Of a DNA stretch of 38,326 nt, positions 8,574-18,588 are shown piece by piece. The notes under the pieces were generated by a model. That model saw only the letters and a list, made by a program, of their open reading frames with translations, was not told the origin of the DNA and did no database searches. How positions within the stretch are numbered: the stretch's first letter is position 1; the number at the start of each line of letters is the position of its first letter. The position numbers and the translations under genes were made by a program. Origin of the DNA: Candidatus Uhrbacteria bacterium (lineage in GTDB: Bacteria > Patescibacteriota > Patescibacteriia > 2-12-FULL-60-25); the NCBI GenBank assembly GCA_903918235.1, contig CAIXDN010000081.1:1-38326 (forward strand), given 5' to 3'.

Positions 8574-9164
8574 CTAAGATCTTACATTACGGACAAGAAG
8601 CAAGCGGGAGCTACCACCGATACCAACTTTACTCCAGTAATCGAGCAAGGTACGGCCAGGATAATGCATATAGAGCACTGACACGAACCGGTGGCCGTCG
8701 CCAAGACCAAGCACCGTCGAACCAAGAGCGTAGATATGGGTCTTGAGCTGGGGTTCCGGCAGAGTGCGTGAGAACTCGACAGCTTCCGATTCAATGGCGA
8801 ATCGATAACCGAGATAATCGAGATGCTCGGCAAGAGCATCCACGATCTTCTCAAACGACTCAAATTGAAACTGTGCCGGCACCTCAGCGATCAAGAATTC
8901 CCGCTCGCCAGGGGTCTCGTCGATAGAAGCGCAAGACTTGTGACGGATCGACTTACGAGCCGCGGAGAAGACATCAGTGTCCGTCTCACAAGGAAGGATG
9001 GCATAGGTCACATGAAGACGATAATGCTTCAAGTCAGTCAACGACGGCGGCACGACATCCGGACGCTTTTCGATCAGCGCCTGAACGAACGCGCTATCGT
9101 AAACGCCCCGCGCAATCATACTAACCAGTTCCGAAACCTGACCGACCGATGCTTTCTGCGCCAT
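8574..9164 (-). CDS. Hypothetical protein (196 aa)
   Basis: SD GGAGGATAGAATC before ATG (MAQKASVGQV...); own terminator. Confidence 0.75.
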   Translation of the reverse strand: MAQKASVGQVSELVSMIARGVYDSAFVQALIEKRPDVVPPSLTDLKHYRLHVTYAILPCETDTDVFSAARKSIRHKSCASIDETPGEREFLIAEVPAQFQFESFEKIVDALAEHLDYLGYRFAIESEAVEFSRTLPEPQLKTHIYALGSTVLGLGDGHRFVSVLYMHYPGRTLLDYWSKVGIGGSSRLLLVRNVRS

Positions 9165-9367
9165 GATTCTATCCTCCATGTCCCTTCAAGCAATCCCATC
9201 TATGCTCAGGAACCATTCCTGCTCATAAACGGCTACCAAAAGAGCCATTTCTGTTATCAACTTAGCGAATAACTAAATAGACAACAGATAAGAAAGGATG
9301 ACAGAAATAAGCCCTTTTGTCAACCATAGACAATTAAGCGTTTTTCGTTTAATCTCAGCAAATCCTT

Positions 9368-11227
9368 ATGAATTCGACTCTTCGCAATGTATTGTTAATC
9401 AGTGGCGCTTTGATACTCATCATCATTGCCCTCGCAAGCATCAATCTTGAATCAGACAAAACCCTCGACCAGGCAACCTTCGCGACCCGCATCGACAAGG
9501 GTCAAGTCTCAGAAATTACTATCCGAGGCAACCGCATGGAAGTAACTCTATCCGACAAATCCAAAGTCTTTGTCGATAAAGAGGAACAAATCTCAGTTCC
9601 AGAACTTTTGTCGAATTACGGCATTGATCCAGAAAAGGCACGCAACATTGTGACAACGGTAAAAGAGCCATCAGGCTTTACCTACTGGGGCGGCATCCTT
9701 TTGCAATCCCTGATTCCACTTGTCCTCGTCTTTGCATTGATGATGTTCTTCTTCCGCCAAGTCCAAGGACAGAACAATCGCGCGATGTCCTTTGGGCAAT
9801 CTCCCGCTCGTGAAAACAACAAGAACCAAGAAAAAATCACCTTTGCAAACGTCGCTGGCGTACGTGAAGCAAAACAAGAACTCTCTGAAGTCGTAGAATT
9901 CTTAAAAAGTCCAGAGAAATTTGCAAAGCTCGGCGCCAAGATTCCTAAGGGCGTCTTGCTCATGGGCGGTCCAGGCACCGGAAAGACATTACTCGCCCGC
10001 GCCGTTGCAGGCGAGGCGGACGTTCCATTCCTCCACATATCTGGTTCCGAATTCGTAGAAATGTTTGTCGGTGTTGGTGCCTCGCGTGTACGTGATCTTT
10101 TTGCAAAAGCAAAAAAAACAGCCCCATGTATCATCTTTATTGACGAAATCGATGCCGTTGGTCGCCAACGCGGATCCGGTGTAGGCGGTTCTCACGATGA
10201 ACGTGAACAAACCTTAAACCAAATCCTCGTCGAGATGGATGGCTTTGAACCAAACCTCGGTGTTATCGTTGTTGCCGCCACCAACCGTCCAGACGTCCTC
10301 GATCCAGCGCTACTCCGCCCGGGGCGCTTTGACCGTCGCGTCGTTCTCGATCCACCAGATATCCGCGACCGCGAAGAAATTTTAAACATCCACGCAAAAA
10401 ACAAACCGCTCACAAAAGAAGTCAACATCAAACGTCTTGCCGAGCGCACGCCAGGATTTAGCGGTGCCGATCTCATGAACCTCATGAACGAAGCAGCTAT
10501 TACCGCCGCACGTCGCAACCAAACAGAGATCACCATGACCGATCTACTCGAGTCCATTGAAAAGGTCATGCTCGGTCCAGAACGTCGCAGCCACTTGATG
10601 AATGAAGAAGAGCGCAAAGTCACCGCCTACCATGAAGCCGGTCACGCCCTCGTCGCCCACGTCTCCCCTTTTGCCGATCCAGTCCAAAAAGTCTCCATCA
10701 TCAGCCGTGGTCGCGCCGCCGGTTACACCATCAAACTTCCAACAGAAGATCGCATGATGCGCCGCCGTCAGGAATACGTAGAAGATATCGCCATGACCCT
10801 CGGAGGATTTGCCGCAGAAAAAATCGTCTTTGGCGATTTGACCACCGGCGCCTCCAATGACATGCAACAAGCAACAAGACTCGCTCGCAACATGGTCACT
10901 CAGTGGGGCATGAGCGATGTCCTTGGCCCACGCGCTTACGGTCAACGTGAAGACGGCATGTACCTCGGCCGTGAGATGCACGAAACCCGCGACTACTCAG
11001 AAGACAAGGCCGTCCTCATCGACAAAGAAATCGACGCCTTAATCAAACAAGGCCTCGAGACTGCCACCAAAATTATCACCGACCACCGCGCCGCCATGGA
11101 CCGCATCGCAGATCACCTCATCACAAATGAAATCATCGAACGCGATGACTTTGAAAAAGTCGTCGGTTTCCCTCCAGCTAATCCAAAAGCAAAGTTCAAG
11201 AAAGAAGGGACAGAAATCGTCAGTTAA
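9368..11227 (+). CDS. ftsH: ATP-dependent zinc metalloprotease FtsH
   Basis: [41 protein letters not shown] zinc motif, two N-terminal TM helices. Confidence 0.98.
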   Translation: MNSTLRNVLLISGALILIIIALASINLESDKTLDQATFATRIDKGQVSEITIRGNRMEVTLSDKSKVFVDKEEQISVPELLSNYGIDPEKARNIVTTVKEPSGFTYWGGILLQSLIPLVLVFALMMFFFRQVQGQNNRAMSFGQSPARENNKNQEKITFANVAGVREAKQELSEVVEFLKSPEKFAKLGAKIPKGVLLMGGPGTGKTLLARAVAGEADVPFLHISGSEFVEMFVGVGASRVRDLFAKAKKTAPCIIFIDEIDAVGRQRGSGVGGSHDEREQTLNQILVEMDGFEPNLGVIVVAATNRPDVLDPALLRPGRFDRRVVLDPPDIRDREEILNIHAKNKPLTKEVNIKRLAERTPGFSGADLMNLMNEAAITAARRNQTEITMTDLLESIEKVMLGPERRSHLMNEEERKVTAYHEAGHALVAHVSPFADPVQKVSIISRGRAAGYTIKLPTEDRMMRRRQEYVEDIAMTLGGFAAEKIVFGDLTTGASNDMQQATRLARNMVTQWGMSDVLGPRAYGQREDGMYLGREMHETRDYSEDKAVLIDKEIDALIKQGLETATKIITDHRAAMDRIADHLITNEIIERDDFEKVVGFPPANPKAKFKKEGTEIVS

Positions 11228-11229
11228 TC

Positions 11230-11254
11230 GTAGGGGCGCATGGTAATGCGCCCC
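11230..11254. repeat. Palindromic GTAGGGGC-type repeat, copy 1
   Basis: GTAGGGGCGCATGGTAATGCGCCCC. Confidence 0.88.
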
Positions 11255-11303
11255 TTTCGTTTTATCATCCATTTAGTATCACGCGGATGTATTACAGTGG
11301 GAC

Positions 11304-11327
11304 GGGCGTATTACCATACGCCCCTAC
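11304..11327. repeat. Palindromic GTAGGGGC-type repeat, copy 2 (inverted relative to copy 1)
   Basis: GGGCGTATTACCATACGCCCCTAC; reverse complement GTAGGGGCGTATGGTAATACGCCC. Confidence 0.88.
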
Positions 11328-11463
11328 ATTTCTTTCTGTATCATTCTCCCAATCGTCTGGGCTGTTTTGGATATATTGTCGAACGGCAAATTCAAAATTT
11401 ACTCGTCGGAGGCGTTCTCATTTCCATAAGAATCAAAAAAAATGGTATTCTAGTAACAATCCT

Positions 11464-12477
11464 ATGATCCGTAAAAATAAAACAAATTCAGAAGAACATT
11501 TGTATCGCGTAATTGTTCCAGAAGCATTTCGGATTGCTTGGGCAAGAAGATATGTCTGGCCACTCGCACTATTCGCCGGCGTCTTGTTTACCGGAGGTAT
11601 TTACGATGTGCTCCTTTCAACATTCCGTGAAGCAGAGAGTGCAAGCATCGCCGTAACCACAGGAGGTATTCCTCCAGCCCTCGTTCTATTCTGGAAAGGA
11701 ATAACAACAGCATCAAACGCCATTTCCGTCCTAGGCCTCATACAAAGCGTAACAGTCGCAGTCCTTATCGTTGCAACAGTTGTCGGCATCTCCATTATTT
11801 CGCAAGGAGCACTAATTTTTGGCATTGGCGGAAAAACAGGCAATCGAGCGCCTCTCTTTACAGAGTCACTCGCCGTTGGCGCGCACTACGCTTGGCGCAT
11901 CTTTGCACTAAACGCGATCACGCTATCTCTGGCCTGGCTCGCAAAATTCCTCTTTATTATTCCTTACGGACTTTCACAAACAAATCCAACCGCAAGCCTT
12001 CAGATCCTCACCATAATCGGCTCGAGCATTTTCGCATTCATTACAATCGCTCTTGCTGCCATACATTTCTTTGCTCTCAGCGCGATTATCCTAGAAGATG
12101 CGCACATCACACAAGCTCTTGAACAGGCCTTAAAGTTACTAAAAAAAGGATGGCTAAATGTGTTAGAGATTGGCTCTGTTCTTCTTCTTGTTGGAGCCGG
12201 ATTACTCATAGCTGGACTCATCGCATTTGTTCTCATGGCGCTCCCAATGATCCTCCTGATGGCCGTCGCTGCCGTCATGAATATCAACATTGGTGTCTAT
12301 ATCGGATTTATACTATTCACCCTACTATTTTTAAGCACCTCACTCATTGCTGGTATGCTTGCTGTCACGTTTCAATACGCAGCCTGGCATCAACTATACG
12401 TACGACTGGGCAAAGGAGAAGCCATACCAAAAATTCATCGCCTTTGGTTTTCACTGACCCGATCCTCACAAGCATAG
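11464..12477 (+). CDS. Multi-pass integral membrane protein, unknown function
   Basis: ORF 11287..12477; likely start MIRKNKTNSEEHLYRV; many hydrophobic helices. Confidence 0.75.
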   Translation: MIRKNKTNSEEHLYRVIVPEAFRIAWARRYVWPLALFAGVLFTGGIYDVLLSTFREAESASIAVTTGGIPPALVLFWKGITTASNAISVLGLIQSVTVAVLIVATVVGISIISQGALIFGIGGKTGNRAPLFTESLAVGAHYAWRIFALNAITLSLAWLAKFLFIIPYGLSQTNPTASLQILTIIGSSIFAFITIALAAIHFFALSAIILEDAHITQALEQALKLLKKGWLNVLEIGSVLLLVGAGLLIAGLIAFVLMALPMILLMAVAAVMNINIGVYIGFILFTLLFLSTSLIAGMLAVTFQYAAWHQLYVRLGKGEAIPKIHRLWFSLTRSSQA

Positions 12478-12480
12478 TCT

Positions 12481-14277
12481 ATGCCCCCTAAAGCGTCCTC
12501 CATTGAAGACCTCCTGAAACAGGCAAAACCTGTCGGAGGCGCTTCAACAGCTTCAACTACCAAATCAAGCTCAACATCTCCTGCGCCAAAAGCACCGTCA
12601 GGTATCACGACAAAGCTGGAGGAAAAAATAGAGGAAATTAAACAAGGTGAAAAAGAAAAAAGAGCGCAAGAAAAAGCCGCTCAACTCAATCTCCCCTACA
12701 TCTCGCTCCGTGGGTTTCCCATGGCTCCAGAAGCACTTTCCCTCATCACAAAAGACATCGCAGCAACAATTCGTGTTATTCCATTCTTTCTTGTTGGCGA
12801 TGAAGTACGTCTCGCAACAACAGAACCAGGAAAAGAAGTAGAAAAACTCGCAGAACGCATAAAAAAAGAGCGCCAAGCAAACGTTCAAACCTACATTGTC
12901 TCTGATGACAGTTTTGACTACGGCCTCAAACTCTACGATAAGCTTCCAACGCCAAAGGAAGTTATCTATGGCTATCGCATAGAAGAAGCTGACCTCGCAA
13001 AATACGAAAAAGAAATTTCAAATTTTGACGATCTTCAAAAAAAGATCGGCGAGGTAAACACCACCGACATTATCACCCTCATGTTTGGCGCCGCTCTCAA
13101 AATTGGCACATCCGACGTCCACGTAGAAGCCGAGGAAGACGATGTAAAAATCCGATTTCGTATCGATGGAAAACTCCGCAACGCAGCAACGCTTCCAAGA
13201 ACCGCATGGAAACAAATTATCGGTCGATTCAAACTGCTCGCTGGTGTAAAAATTAACGTCGAGGACATCCCGCAAGACGGACGCATCACCATCTACCTCA
13301 CGAATGAAAAAATCGATATTCGTGTCAGCTTTTTACCAACCGCTTTTGGTGAATCCGTCGTCATGCGTATCTTGCGTCCAAAGGCCATCGCCTTGGAATT
13401 TGATAGCCTCGGTATTCGTGGTAAAGCGCTCGCAGATTTGCAACGTGAAATTGAAAAACCAAATGGCATGATCATCACAACCGGGCCAACAGGTTCCGGT
13501 AAAACAACAACGCTCTATGCCATTCTCAAAAAGCTCAATGAACCAACAGAAAAAATCATCACTCTAGAAGATCCGATAGAATACAAACTCAAAGGCATAA
13601 ACCAAAGCCAAATCGACCATAGCCGTGACTACGATTTTGCAAAAGGCCTTCGTTCAATCCTCCGCCAAGACCCAGACATCGTCATGGTTGGTGAAATCCG
13701 CGACTCAGAAACAGCGGAAATCGCCATTCAGGCCGCTCTCACAGGTCACCTAGTCGTATCGACAATCCACACAAACTCCGCCGCCGGTGCCATTCCTCGT
13801 TTTATGTCGATGGGCGTAAAACCATTCCTGCTTGCACCAGCGCTCAATGCCGTGATCGGCCAACGTCTTGTCCGCCGATTAAAAACCGACATGGCACGCC
13901 CTGCAAAACTCTCTGCGGCAAAGCTCAATCAAGTAAAAAAAATCCTGGGCGCTATTCCAAAAAATTCTGGGTTCTCTGTTGATCTAGAAAAGCTCAACTT
14001 CATGGAACCAGATCCAGCAAAAATCACCCCAACCGATGATGGATATAAAGGACGTGTCGGTATCTACGAAATCTTCACCATGACAAATGAGATAGAAGAA
14101 GAGATTCTCAAAAAAGAAGTTTCAGAAGCTCGCATTGCAGAAATGGCAACAGCTGCCGGCATGATCAATATGGCACAAGATGGCCTCCTAAAAGCCCTAG
14201 ATGGCCTCACAAGCGTCGATGAGGTCCTCGCAGTCGCTAATACTGATTCAGAGCTCACAGAACCATCAACAACATAA
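12481..14277 (+). CDS. pilB: GspE/PulE/PilB family type IV pilus/type II secretion ATPase
   Basis: GPTGSGKTTTLYAIL (Walker A), LRSILRQDPDIVMVGEIRDSETAEIAIQAALTGHLVVSTIHTN. Confidence 0.93.
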   Translation: MPPKASSIEDLLKQAKPVGGASTASTTKSSSTSPAPKAPSGITTKLEEKIEEIKQGEKEKRAQEKAAQLNLPYISLRGFPMAPEALSLITKDIAATIRVIPFFLVGDEVRLATTEPGKEVEKLAERIKKERQANVQTYIVSDDSFDYGLKLYDKLPTPKEVIYGYRIEEADLAKYEKEISNFDDLQKKIGEVNTTDIITLMFGAALKIGTSDVHVEAEEDDVKIRFRIDGKLRNAATLPRTAWKQIIGRFKLLAGVKINVEDIPQDGRITIYLTNEKIDIRVSFLPTAFGESVVMRILRPKAIALEFDSLGIRGKALADLQREIEKPNGMIITTGPTGSGKTTTLYAILKKLNEPTEKIITLEDPIEYKLKGINQSQIDHSRDYDFAKGLRSILRQDPDIVMVGEIRDSETAEIAIQAALTGHLVVSTIHTNSAAGAIPRFMSMGVKPFLLAPALNAVIGQRLVRRLKTDMARPAKLSAAKLNQVKKILGAIPKNSGFSVDLEKLNFMEPDPAKITPTDDGYKGRVGIYEIFTMTNEIEEEILKKEVSEARIAEMATAAGMINMAQDGLLKALDGLTSVDEVLAVANTDSELTEPSTT

Positions 14278-14280
14278 ACA

Positions 14281-14315
14281 AAGCCTCTCCCGGATCATCC
14301 CAGGAGAGGCTTTTT
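14281..14315. terminator. Terminator between convergent genes
   Basis: AAGCCTCTCC...GGAGAGGCTT-TTT. Confidence 0.8.
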
Positions 14316-14316
14316 G

Positions 14317-15138
14317 TTAGATCAGATAGACGTCGGTAAGAACCGGTTTTTTATCAGACAGTGAAACGGCGTATACGGTTCCAGGCGAAAAGCTCAAACC
14401 GATATCGGGGAGATGACAGTCCTGTCCCATTAAAGACAGTAAGATGAACAGCGCCCAATCAGCCTTACAGAGTACACGTTTTGGAGCAAAAAGCTCTTTA
14501 TCTAGCAGCTCCCGCAAAAACCAAATGGCGGCAATACTAGGCTGGGCGACCGACTGCCCCAATTCAGGCAAAAAGTTACTTCCAGTCTTTTGCTTGTAAA
14601 AAGGAACATGCTGGGTGTCCATCCAGACAGCAGGGACATGATATCCATTATGCCCGATCCAAGAAGTGACCAGCGCCGGCGCAGGAGAACATCCATCCGA
14701 GATACAGATCTCGAGACTCTCCCCTCGCCTATCGATGATCCTAGGAGGTGTAACCATGGGCTCGGTACAAACATCAACAACAACCAATCGGTGAAGATAT
14801 TCCAATTGTTTATCCGTAGGCACAAGGACCGTCGTCACAATGCACTGATGATTGAGAACGGCGATAGCACCACGAGATTCATCGTAGTAATAGTGCCCCC
14901 AATGACTAGGTGCACGACGACTCCGATCCCCTCCAAGAATAACCGCCGCACTCTTCACAAACAGGGCACACTCATCCGTCTCAAGGAGACGGCCATGCTC
15001 CACGATATCCAAAACGTTAGCGCGAACACGGCAAATCTCTGATTCCTCAAGGACAAGAGAAAAAATGCTTTGTTCGACACGCTCGAGATAGCGTTGAATC
15101 GCATGATAAGAAACGATCGGCTGCCGCTTGGCTTTCAA
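14317..15138 (-). CDS. Hypothetical protein; N-terminal half tentatively DUF4258-like
   Basis: ORF 14317..15186; GGGAGG SD precedes a TTG (MKAKRQPIVSYHAIQRYLERVEQ...); 'HAxxRxxxR ... IVTTV' pattern. Confidence 0.7.
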   Translation of the reverse strand: MKAKRQPIVSYHAIQRYLERVEQSIFSLVLEESEICRVRANVLDIVEHGRLLETDECALFVKSAAVILGGDRSRRAPSHWGHYYYDESRGAIAVLNHQCIVTTVLVPTDKQLEYLHRLVVVDVCTEPMVTPPRIIDRRGESLEICISDGCSPAPALVTSWIGHNGYHVPAVWMDTQHVPFYKQKTGSNFLPELGQSVAQPSIAAIWFLRELLDKELFAPKRVLCKADWALFILLSLMGQDCHLPDIGLSFSPGTVYAVSLSDKKPVLTDVYLI

Positions 15139-15176
15139 AGAAACCTCCCATCGAAGAAAAGACTCCGATATAATCC

Positions 15177-15205
15177 GATATAACAAAATATAGAAGCTGG
15201 GTCAA
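15177..15205 (-). promoter_or_regulatory. Sigma70-like promoter (TTGACC-17-TATATC)
   Basis: Minus strand TTGACC CAGCTTCTATATTTTGT TATATC. Confidence 0.6.
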
Positions 15206-15208
15206 GAG

Positions 15209-15652
15209 CTATGCTGTAAAAAGAACCGATACACGACGGACTCCATCCCCAGGATCCACATCAATTTTTACATCAATACAAGCCAGTCCATCTAACAAAT
15301 GACCCAAATTCTCGGCCCATTCAACCGCAAGAGCCGTATCCCCTCCAGCCAGTTCTTCATCCAGCCCCAAGACATGTGCATCAGATACCGATTCTAAACG
15401 ATACGCGTCAATATGAATGAGACGAGCAAGACCAAAGATTGTAGGGGGAAAAGAATAGCTTCGCATTAAAGAAAACGTAGGACTTTTTGGAATACGCTTA
15501 ACTCCCAAGCGCTGAGCGAGCGCCTGCACAAGCGTCGTCTTTCCAGCACCAAGCGGCCCTGTGAGCCGGATCGCCATTCCAGGATGCAACGGCTCAAGGA
15601 TCGCACGAGCAACAACATCCCAGTCTTCAACACGAGAAACAATAAACTTCAT
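15209..15652 (-). CDS. tsaE: tRNA threonylcarbamoyladenosine biosynthesis ATPase TsaE
   Basis: LTGPLGAGKTTLVQALAQRLG, SPTFSLMRSY, HIDAYRLE, VEWAENLG. Confidence 0.95.
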   Translation of the reverse strand: MKFIVSRVEDWDVVARAILEPLHPGMAIRLTGPLGAGKTTLVQALAQRLGVKRIPKSPTFSLMRSYSFPPTIFGLARLIHIDAYRLESVSDAHVLGLDEELAGGDTALAVEWAENLGHLLDGLACIDVKIDVDPGDGVRRVSVLFTA

Positions 15653-16683
15653 AGACTTCGTTCAGGATCAGCATCCAACTTTTTCCAATCACTCTTCTTC
15701 CCGCGCCAAAGATTCCAAGCACCAGCTGCCGCAATCATCGCCGCATTATCCGTAATGTATTTTCGATCCGATGGCAAAAATGCCACTACCGGTAACTCCT
15801 GCTCTAGTCGATGAGCAAGCTGTGTACGCAACGCTTCATTCGCAGAAACACCACCGACTAACAAAACGCCACAAACCTTAAATTTCTTTGCTGCACGTGT
15901 TGTTTTATCAATGAGTACATCAATAATAGCCTGCTGTGTTGAAGCGGCTAAATCTCGCTTTGCTTGTTCTTGTCTTTCTGTTGGCCCCTTCATCCATGGC
16001 TCCCATGCAAGACGCACAGCTGTCTTCAGCCCACTAAAACTAAAATCAAAAGACGGATCTTTCATCATCGGTCTCGGCAACAAAAACATTTCTGCATTTC
16101 CTTCCAGAGCAAGCTTTGCAATCTGCGGACCACCCGGATAAGGCAACCCCATCAACTTTGCCGTCTTATCAAATGCTTCCCCTGCCGCATCATCACGCGT
16201 CTCACCGATAATACGATATTTCGCAAAATCCTTCATCAAAACCAATTCTGTATGCCCGCCAGAAACAACAAGCGCAAGCAACGGAAATTTCCATCGTTTT
16301 CGATTCTCCGGATTCAACCATGCAGAAGCTAAATGCCCCTCCAAATGGTTCACACCAACAATGGGCTTGCCCGACAGCCATGCCAATACCCTCGCTGCCT
16401 CAATCCCCACACGCAAAGCCGTCGCAAGCCCCGGCCCCGATGTAACAGCAATCGCATCAAAAGCCATACCACCGCCTAAGGCCTGCGTAATCAAAGAAAC
16501 CGTCTCAGGAACATGCGATCGAGCAGCAACCTCAGGAACAACTCCCCCATATTTTTGATGAATAGGAATCTGAGAAGAAACAAGATCCTGCTCAACAGTC
16601 ACCGATGTTTTTGACACCAATAAAACCGAGACAGCCGTCTCATCACAGCTCGTCTCAATTCCGAGAATGCGCAAGGACTTCAT
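15649..16683 (-). CDS. tsaD: tRNA N6-adenosine threonylcarbamoyltransferase TsaD
   Basis: LGIETSCDETAVSVL, GVNHLEGHLASAWL, VSGGHTELVLM, FSFSGLKTAV, GGVSANEALR; 4-bp overlap with tsaE. Confidence 0.97.
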   Translation of the reverse strand: MKSLRILGIETSCDETAVSVLLVSKTSVTVEQDLVSSQIPIHQKYGGVVPEVAARSHVPETVSLITQALGGGMAFDAIAVTSGPGLATALRVGIEAARVLAWLSGKPIVGVNHLEGHLASAWLNPENRKRWKFPLLALVVSGGHTELVLMKDFAKYRIIGETRDDAAGEAFDKTAKLMGLPYPGGPQIAKLALEGNAEMFLLPRPMMKDPSFDFSFSGLKTAVRLAWEPWMKGPTERQEQAKRDLAASTQQAIIDVLIDKTTRAAKKFKVCGVLLVGGVSANEALRTQLAHRLEQELPVVAFLPSDRKYITDNAAMIAAAGAWNLWRGKKSDWKKLDADPERSL

Positions 16684-16705
16684 ATCAGGTAGAATGGAGG
16701 AAATT

Positions 16706-17122
16706 ATGTGGATTGTCTACGGTCTCCTTGCGGCAGTCACCGCCGCTCTCATGACGATAACAGGAAAGATTGGACTAAAATCCATTGATCCAACGCTCGC
16801 AACAGCCATGCGCAGCATGTTTATGTTTCTCTTTATGGTCGCCACAGTCCTCGCTTCAGGCAAAGTTCAAGCCATTGCAAAAATCCAAACAAAAGACTGG
16901 GGCGTGATCGCTCTTGCCGGTGTCTTTGGCGCCGCATCCTGGCTCTTTTACTTCCTCGGCCTAAAAGCTACCACCGCCTCCAAACTCGCCGCCCTTGACC
17001 GTTTAAGCCTCCCAATGATCATTTTATTCTCTATAATATTTCTTGCAGAAAAAATCTCCTGGCAACTGATCGCAGGAGGTATTATGGTAACAGTTGGTGC
17101 CATACTCATCGTGATCGCATAA
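16706..17122 (+). CDS. EamA/DMT-like half-size transporter (138 aa)
   Basis: GGAGG SD then ATG; MWIVYGLLAAVTAALMTITGKIGLKSIDPTLATAMR...ITAGGIMVTVGAILIVIA-type EamA repeat. Confidence 0.88.
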   Translation: MWIVYGLLAAVTAALMTITGKIGLKSIDPTLATAMRSMFMFLFMVATVLASGKVQAIAKIQTKDWGVIALAGVFGAASWLFYFLGLKATTASKLAALDRLSLPMIILFSIIFLAEKISWQLIAGGIMVTVGAILIVIA

Positions 17123-17152
17123 CATTACTTATCCACCAATAACCACCTACTT

Positions 17153-17698
17153 ATGTCTCACCTTCAACCAGGCGACCGCGTACCAGAGGTTATCTTTAAA
17201 ACCCGTGTACGCGATGAAGCTCTAAAAAGTGACAATCCCTATCGCTGGCAAGATCTTTCAACAAACGAGATTTTTGCCGGAAAAAAGATCGTCCTTTTTG
17301 CCCTACCAGGCGCATTCACTCCAACCTGCTCCACACGCCACGCCCCAGGCTACGATGCAACCTATAACGACTTCAAAAATCTCGGCATCGATGAAGTCAT
17401 CTGTCTTTCCGTAAACGATGCCTTTGTCATGTTCAAATGGCACCTTGATGTAAAAACAGAAAACCTCTTTATGCTCCCCGACGGCAACGGAGACTTTACT
17501 CGAGCGATGGGCATGATGGTAGAAAAAACGAACCTCGGATTTGGAAATCGCTCCTGGCGCTACAGCATGTATGTAGAAGATGGCATCATTAAAAAAATGT
17601 TTGTTGAAGAAAAAATAATGAACAATAGCCCAACAGACCCATTCGAAATCTCCGACGCACAAACCATGCTCAACGCCCTCAAAGAACAAAACACATAA
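17153..17698 (+). CDS. Peroxiredoxin (Prx5-like)
   Basis: 'KKIVLFALPGAFTPTCSTRHAPGY' catalytic motif. Confidence 0.93.
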   Translation: MSHLQPGDRVPEVIFKTRVRDEALKSDNPYRWQDLSTNEIFAGKKIVLFALPGAFTPTCSTRHAPGYDATYNDFKNLGIDEVICLSVNDAFVMFKWHLDVKTENLFMLPDGNGDFTRAMGMMVEKTNLGFGNRSWRYSMYVEDGIIKKMFVEEKIMNNSPTDPFEISDAQTMLNALKEQNT

Positions 17699-17710
17699 AG
17701 AAAGAACATA

Positions 17711-17744
17711 AAAAAATACCCCAACGCATGTCGGGGTATTTTTT
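17711..17744. terminator. Symmetric intrinsic terminator after peroxiredoxin
   Basis: AAAAAATACCCC-AACGCATGTC-GGGGTATTTTTT. Confidence 0.88.
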
Positions 17745-17885
17745 ATGGTAGCCCCGAAGAAACTCGTGTCGAACTATCTGCGCCTCGGGGTCGATTTTCT
17801 CCCCATCATCAAAACCTGTAGCGAGGAGATTTTCGCCTTCCTCTCACGTGAGCCAACCCGCCCCCAGCTTGCCGTTACGTATTGA
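17745..17885 (+). other. 46-codon open frame at left element end, possible displaced recombinase C-terminal tail
   Basis: ATGGTAGCCCCGAAG... = MVAPKKLVSNYLRLGVDFLPIIKTCSEEIFAFLSREPTRPQLAVTY*; same phase as MVAP in the recombinase ORF at 20691. Confidence 0.4.
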
Positions 17886-17905
17886 GGGACGTGCTATAGA
17901 CCCAT

Positions 17906-18097
17906 ATGAACCTCTCACAAAAAGACAATCTCACTGACATCGCCCAGAGCTTGCCTACAGCACCTCCGCCATCGAGCAATACGAAGCCCGGAACGGTGGT
18001 CGCAAGTAATGGAACGCGCGTAACCTTGGGAGCGCAAGGCGTGACAAAGCCCGCTTCATCCCTTCCTCAGAGAGGCACGAACCCTCGTACGAAGTAA
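17906..18097 (+). CDS. Small hypothetical protein (63 aa)
   Basis: ORF preceded by extended -10 (TGCTATAGA, 17892-17900). Confidence 0.4.
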   Translation: MNLSQKDNLTDIAQSLPTAPPPSSNTKPGTVVASNGTRVTLGAQGVTKPASSLPQRGTNPRTK

Positions 18098-18127
18098 GGT
18101 GGAGGGGGTTTCCCCTTTCTTGTTTGT

Positions 18128-18493
18128 ATGACCGAGCTTGCCGTCAAAGAACAGTTTGTTGAGCTTCGTGGTAGCGGCTTGAGTTTTGCGTCGATTGCCG
18201 AAAAGCTGAACATTTCAAAAACAACCCTGATTCAGTGGAGCAAGATTTATCAAGCCGACATCTGTAACCTCAAACAGGTTCACGCCGAGGCTCTACGTGA
18301 GCGTTTTCGTCTGACCTCAGAACGTCGTGCCTCCATCTTTGCCAAGCAACTCGACACGATTGAGAGAGAGCTTGCCAAGCGGGACTACGCGACCCTCTCG
18401 ACTGAGAAGCTCTTTGACATGTCCTTGAGGCTCCACAGCGAGCTTGGAGCGACGGAGGCACCGGCTCAACCAACGTGCAAGGTCAAAGCGTAA
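18128..18493 (+). CDS. Helix-turn-helix protein (transposase/terminase small subunit-like HTH)
   Basis: 'VKEQFVELRGSGLSFASIAEKLNISKTTLIQWSKIY'. Confidence 0.7.
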   Translation: MTELAVKEQFVELRGSGLSFASIAEKLNISKTTLIQWSKIYQADICNLKQVHAEALRERFRLTSERRASIFAKQLDTIERELAKRDYATLSTEKLFDMSLRLHSELGATEAPAQPTCKVKA

Positions 18494-18588
18494 CATCTTA
18501 TGAAAAGCAAGAGCGCACCCGGACGGCGAGAGCGCGAGCATCGTCTGTGAGGACGGTGCGCTCAATGCCGCGCGGATGCGCAGAAGGG

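Noticed and set aside
17745-17800. Remnant of a whole tRNA or tmRNA 3' end at the left end of the element
   Set aside because: Only the ATGGTAGC core and a distant TCGAAC match; T-arm pairing fails, so an attachment core plus coding tail explains it better.
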